From positions 1-21,324 of the IMG/VR virus record IMGVR_UViG_3300046777_000688: a DNA stretch of 21,324 nt. One strand, given 5' to 3'. Position 1 is the stretch's first letter, and each line of letters begins with the position of its first letter. The translations under genes were made by a program, and so were the position numbers. The DNA comes from a virus. Shown in pieces: positions 20,627 to 21,324 of the stretch. The notes beneath the pieces were generated by a model. That model was given only the letters and a program-made list of their open reading frames with translations. It searched no databases and had not been told where the DNA came from.

Positions 20627-20660
20627 CATCCGCCTAGGGGCTCGCCGGCCCCTATGGGAT
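20627..20660 (+). other. Two-tier hairpin between early genes
   Basis: TAGGGGC (20635-20641) pairs perfectly with GCCCCTA (20648-20654) over a TCGCCG loop, and outside it CATCC can pair with GGATG across a small internal loop. No U-tract follows, so it is not a standard terminator. It could stabilise the mRNA or act as a processing site before the next ribosome site at 20687. Confidence 0.5.
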
Positions 20661-20700
20661 GCGCCAGACCTGGACATCGCAACATCAGGAGAACCAGACC

Positions 20701-21105
20701 ATGCAAACCACAATCGACCAGTACGCTGACGTTCTGGACGTGCGCGACATCATCGCCCGCGTTGAAGAACTGGAATCTGACATTGAAGACATGACGGAGA
20801 CCGAGCACACCGGCCACCAACCGACGGCAGATGCACTCACCGAAGAACTGACCGCCCTTCGGGATTTGCTGGACGAACTCGCAGGCTCCGGCGGGGATGA
20901 ACAGTGGCGCGGCGACTGGTACCCCTTAACGCTGATACGCGATTCTTACTTCGTGGACTACGTGCAAGAACTGCTGGAGGACTGCGGGGACATCCCGAAG
21001 AACCTCCCGCACTACATCCACATCGACTGGGAGCGCACAGCACGGGATATCCGCGTGGACTATTCCGGGGCAGACTTCCACGGGGTCACTTACTGGTATC
21101 GCTAA
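20701..21105 (+). CDS. Acidic early protein, conserved but uncharacterised
   Basis: The ATG at 20701 follows AGGAGAACCAGACC. The 134-residue product starts MQTTIDQYADVLDVRDIIAR, has an acidic helical part (EELESDIEDMTETEH; LTEELTALRDLLDELAG), then GGDEQWRGDWYPLTLIRDSY, and ends WERTARDIRVDYSGADFHGV-TYWYR. I count 32 Asp/Glu against 10 Lys/Arg, a net charge near -22. The 'GDEQW-GDWYP-TLI-DSYF--Y--EL-EDCG' core recurs in proteins of many proteobacterial and actinobacterial phages, usually named hypothetical. The acidity allows a DNA-mimic or anti-restriction role, but no structural motif shows it. A 24-codon gene follows with no gap. Confidence 0.78.
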   Translation: MQTTIDQYADVLDVRDIIARVEELESDIEDMTETEHTGHQPTADALTEELTALRDLLDELAGSGGDEQWRGDWYPLTLIRDSYFVDYVQELLEDCGDIPKNLPHYIHIDWERTARDIRVDYSGADFHGVTYWYR

Positions 21106-21180
21106 GTGACCACTGAAGACAAAGCCATCCTCCTCGTTTCCCTGGTCGCGCTGATTCTGGCGTTGCTAGGGGTCATTTAA
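21106..21180 (+). CDS. 24-residue single-pass membrane peptide
   Basis: A GTG codon at 21106 directly follows the TAA of the acidic protein, so reinitiation is likely. The product is MTTEDKAILLVSLVALILAL-LGVI: a short acidic start, then about 17 hydrophobic residues to the end. No separate ribosome site is seen. Its hydrophobic coding pattern over the full length is hard to get by chance. It may be a small inner-membrane peptide, for example an exclusion or lysis-control factor; the function is unknown. Confidence 0.55.
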   Translation: MTTEDKAILLVSLVALILALLGVI

Positions 21181-21216
21181 GACTGTTGCGCGCCCTGCGC
21201 GCTGGAAGGATTGACC

Positions 21217-21324
21217 ATGCGCTTTGACGTCTCCCGCACGGATGATGCGCCAGTGTCTGACGATGATGCCGAAGAACTTTCGGACTGTCTCAGGGACTTC
21301 GCCCGGTGGATTTACCGTGCCCTG
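21217..21324 (+). CDS. Acidic early protein, N-terminal part (cut by window edge)
   Basis: Thirty-six codons from ATG 21217 to the right edge stay open. The product starts MRFDVSRTDDAPVSDDDAEE and continues LSDCLRDFARWIYRAL. A GGAAGGA ribosome site lies nine bases before the ATG. It is strongly acidic with an amphipathic helix. The family is not recognised. Its place in the plus-strand series supports a real gene. Confidence 0.55.
   Translation, partial: MRFDVSRTDDAPVSDDDAEELSDCLRDFARWIYRAL

Overview
The window is part of a tailed double-stranded DNA bacteriophage genome (Caudoviricetes). It has phage terminase, portal, scaffold, capsid, adaptor and fibre genes in one dense block, with no bacterial housekeeping genes, rRNA, tRNA, insertion sequence or CRISPR array. 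No tape-measure or long-tail gene is seen in about 20 kb of morphogenesis genes, and there are two adaptor-type proteins. This fits a short-tailed (podovirus-like) virion, though genes beyond the left edge could change that. Many proteins look like those of uncultured freshwater and marine phages. A pseudomonad-type (perhaps burkholderial) host is only a guess from base composition and familiar sequence style.

Layout. Everything from the left edge to about 19.93 kb is coded on the minus strand and is read right to left: terminase small subunit (terS), a 338-bp repeat-rich non-coding gap, a small HExxH protein, a LexA-like winged-helix protein, terminase large subunit (terL), portal, a small helical protein, a GroES-like co-chaperonin, scaffold, a conserved virion protein, a head-associated protein and the major capsid protein. 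An intrinsic terminator, a strong promoter with a dyad, and a GIY-YIG homing endonuclease follow. Next come a beta-rich structural protein, a spike-base-like protein, a LamG-like lectin, a DUF6321-like protein, a holin candidate, a series of small basic proteins interleaved with two adaptors and a zinc-ribbon protein, three virion proteins, a protein made of two repeat types, a tail fibre, and the start of a small fibre-associated protein at the left edge. Genes mostly touch or overlap by 1 to 8 bases, which suggests one long late operon.

From about 20.1 kb rightwards the genes are on the plus strand: four small accessory genes and the start of a fifth. Each annotated early gene except the 24-codon one has a purine-rich ribosome site; those of the first three genes are near-identical AGGAGA sequences. 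The 19.95-20.15 kb stretch is therefore a divergent control region.

The most unusual signals are: (1) five near-identical dyads of the form CGTTAA-WW-TTAACG between 18,962 and 19,380, four in the terS-distal gap and one inside terS; (2) a protein built of fourteen 20-residue repeats followed by eleven exact 11-residue tryptophan repeats; (3) a homing endonuclease with its own promoter and a perfect 13-bp dyad; (4) a set of small basic proteins sharing RGKT(K/R)GK-type tails; and (5) a 24-codon membrane peptide. All functional statements rest on reading the sequence and recalling families; no database search was run.
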